Program-made: the position numbers and the translations under genes
Shown: one piece after another, positions 4,897 through 6,089 of the stretch
Position numbering within the stretch: the first letter of the stretch is position 1
How the letters are laid out: each line of letters opens with the position of its first letter
The notes under the pieces: model-generated
Database searches by the model: none
What the model saw: the letters and a program-made list of their open reading frames with translations, nothing else
What the model was told of the DNA's origin: nothing
Assembly: GCA_036001225.1 (NCBI GenBank)
Contig: DASYUM010000151.1
Span: 1-6,089, forward strand
Direction: 5' to 3'
From: DASYUM01 sp036001225
GTDB taxonomy: Bacteria > Methylomirabilota > Methylomirabilia > Rokubacteriales > DASRDR01
Length of the DNA stretch: 6,089 nucleotides

Positions 4897-5049
4897 GATC
4901 CGCTTGCCCCCGACATCGTCAAGCACGTAGATCTCGTCGGTCAGCGACCCGCTCGCGAACACTTCGAAGACCTCCAGCGCCTCCTCCAGCGTCGTCCCGG
5001 GCGGCCGGGTCGCCATCATCGCTTCCACCTCGGCCACCGGGAGGCGCAT
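4852..5049 (-). CDS. Small protein of unknown function (65 residues)
   Basis: I do not recognise this protein. It reads as a small alpha/beta domain: a helix at 5-13 (VAEVEAMMA), a turn PPGTTLEEALEVFEVFASG (16-34) with an amphipathic acidic helix, a strand EIYVLDD (39-45), GGKRIAIAP (47-55) as a second strand, and a basic C-terminal end (KAFKERYRPP). It is cytoplasmic by appearance, without Cys, signal or membrane segment. The ATG at 5049 has a GAGGAG ribosome site 8 nt upstream, inside the end of the preceding gene, whose stop lies 3 bp away, so the two are co-transcribed. A duplicated remnant of its 3' end lies about 200 bp downstream on its own strand, supporting it as a real gene. Confidence 0.7.
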   Translation of the reverse strand: MRLPVAEVEAMMATRPPGTTLEEALEVFEVFASGSLTDEIYVLDDVGGKRIAIAPKAFKERYRPP

Positions 5050-5052
5050 CGA

Positions 5053-6089
5053 TCAGCTCCTCGGGTCGCCCGGGGTTCCGCCCGGGGCCGAGGGCGCGGC
5101 CGGCCGCGGCCGAACGACCACGCTGGCGAGGGCGGCGAGCGCCACGCACCCCAGGACGGCAGCGGCATTCGGGGTATAGAGGTACGTCCGAAGTTGCGAG
5201 AACACGGCGTTGCGAAGCAGCCCCCGCGGCGGCCTCAGCTCGACCTGGAGCCCAGGCGCGCTGCCGGCGAGGGCCGGATCGGCCGGCACCCAGTGGTCTC
5301 CGCTCTCGGCCGTCGTCACGGCCCCGGCCAGCGTCGCGTAGTGAAAGGCGTGGCGCGGCAGGACGGCCCCTTCCAGGCGGGCGACGGGGGCCTCGAGCAC
5401 CAGAAGCGACTCGAGCCCGGCCGGCTCGCCGAAGGCGACCCGGGCCGGGAAGTCGACCCGGCGGCCGACGCCGGCCGAGGTGTCCAGGCGCTGGAATCGG
5501 ATGGGCCGGAGCAGGGTGCCGATCGCCACCGGCTGAACCGGCCAGTCGCGCCGCTCGATGACGTCAACCCGACCCGCGCCGACCGAGCCCTCGCCGAGTG
5601 CGATCTCGGCAGCACCCGTGATCGAGCGGGGCGCTGCGCCGTCCACCGCGTAGGTCAGCCACGCGACGCCCGCCGGTGTCTCCACCCCCTCCACCTGGCG
5701 GAGCCCGCCCACGTCCAGCCGGGTGAGACGGAGCGGGGGCGCGGCCTCGAAGACGAAGCGGCGCTCGTGGACGAGCTGGCCGCGCGTCTCGTCGTACTCC
5801 AGACGCGCCGTGCCGCTCACCACCACTCCGGCGCCCCCGGTCAGCGCGCGCACCAGCGTCGCCGAGGCCGCGGCCACGCGGGCCAAGTCATCCCGGACGG
5901 GGCGCAGTGAGACCGGGGCCATCGCCGCGGCGTCGAGCGCCCGGCCGACGGCCTCGAGGTCGGTCACGTCACGCGCCGACGTCAGGCGCGTCTCGAGGTC
6001 GGCGAGCCAGGCGACCAGCCGGGCCTCGCGGACCTCGAGGTCGCGGAACTCGGGCGTCGTCAGGGTGAGGGCGAGCCGGCGCACCGCAT
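5053..6089 (-). CDS. Membrane-anchored protein of unknown function, 5' end probably outside the window
   Basis: At least 343 residues, not recognised. Residue numbers count from GTG at 6084, but the frame stays open to the right edge (preceding codon GCG, 6087-6085), so the true start may lie outside; the ATG at 6089 is in another frame. Residues about 12-80 are helical and charged (DLEVREARLVAWLADLETRL). Residues about 84-285 are strand-rich with many short hydrophobic stretches. Residues about 307-324 (AAVLGCVALAALASVVV) form one membrane helix, followed by a Pro/Ala/Gly tail with Arg at its start. This suggests a soluble domain anchored by a C-terminal helix, the Arg-containing tail being cytoplasmic by the positive-inside rule. 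It lies 3 bp upstream of the 65-residue gene, implying one operon. Confidence 0.72.
   Translation of the reverse strand, partial: AVRRLALTLTTPEFRDLEVREARLVAWLADLETRLTSARDVTDLEAVGRALDAAAMAPVSLRPVRDDLARVAAASATLVRALTGGAGVVVSGTARLEYDETRGQLVHERRFVFEAAPPLRLTRLDVGGLRQVEGVETPAGVAWLTYAVDGAAPRSITGAAEIALGEGSVGAGRVDVIERRDWPVQPVAIGTLLRPIRFQRLDTSAGVGRRVDFPARVAFGEPAGLESLLVLEAPVARLEGAVLPRHAFHYATLAGAVTTAESGDHWVPADPALAGSAPGLQVELRPPRGLLRNAVFSQLRTYLYTPNAAAVLGCVALAALASVVVRPRPAAPSAPGGTPGDPRS

Noticed and set aside
5194..5910. Plus-strand open frame opposite the membrane-anchored gene
   Set aside because: Arg/Pro/His-rich text with no ribosome site. The minus-strand frame has a plausible membrane helix, amphipathic helices and operon spacing.

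Overview
This 6.1 kb window comes from a high-GC bacterial chromosome. The gene content (a 2-oxoacid:ferredoxin oxidoreductase, an F420/FMN split-barrel protein, compact operons with clear Shine-Dalgarno sites) and a structured intergenic repeat would suit an uncultivated soil or sediment lineage such as Methylomirabilota/Rokubacteria. No marker gene is present, so this placement is only a guess.

Positions 1-1860 (minus strand) hold the start of a CoA-independent 2-oxoacid:ferredoxin oxidoreductase operon. It has a fused gamma-delta subunit (1753-476) and the N-terminal 152 residues of the alpha subunit (456 to the window edge). The alpha fragment reads YPIRPYD where pyruvate enzymes read YPITP. 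It also carries the spaced Arg, Asp and Phe residues that I recall as diagnostic of oxalate oxidoreductase (OOR), the thiamine-dependent enzyme that splits oxalate into two CO2 and delivers electrons to ferredoxin. Upstream is a recognisable promoter (TTGACA, 18 bp, TAGTCT). A perfect TGGT-NNN-ACCA palindrome of the GntR/FadR type sits on the predicted transcription start, suggesting repressor control.

Positions 1914-3512 (minus strand) hold a two-gene operon: a PLP-dependent trans-sulfuration enzyme (cystathionine gamma-synthase/lyase family), then a small PPOX-class split-barrel protein. The 234 bp before it (3513-3746) is a divergent control region with one promoter per strand around an A8T3 tract.

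Positions 3703-4623 (plus strand) hold a possible 15-codon leader ORF whose stop overlaps the start of a HAD-family phosphatase (ATGA), followed after 1 bp by a 66-residue protein of unknown function.

Positions 4624-4851 are the intergenic gap between convergent genes. The gap contains a short stem after the plus-strand operon, a 3'-terminal remnant of a duplicated gene, and a 53-nt hairpin built of GC stems separated by matched GA/GA internal loops.

Positions 4852-6089 (minus strand) hold two unrecognised genes: a 65-residue protein, whose 3' end is the intact counterpart of the remnant, and a protein of at least 343 residues with one C-terminal membrane segment, running off the right edge.

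The most notable items are the probable OOR with its operator-covered promoter, and the duplicated gene tail flanking the structured hairpin.
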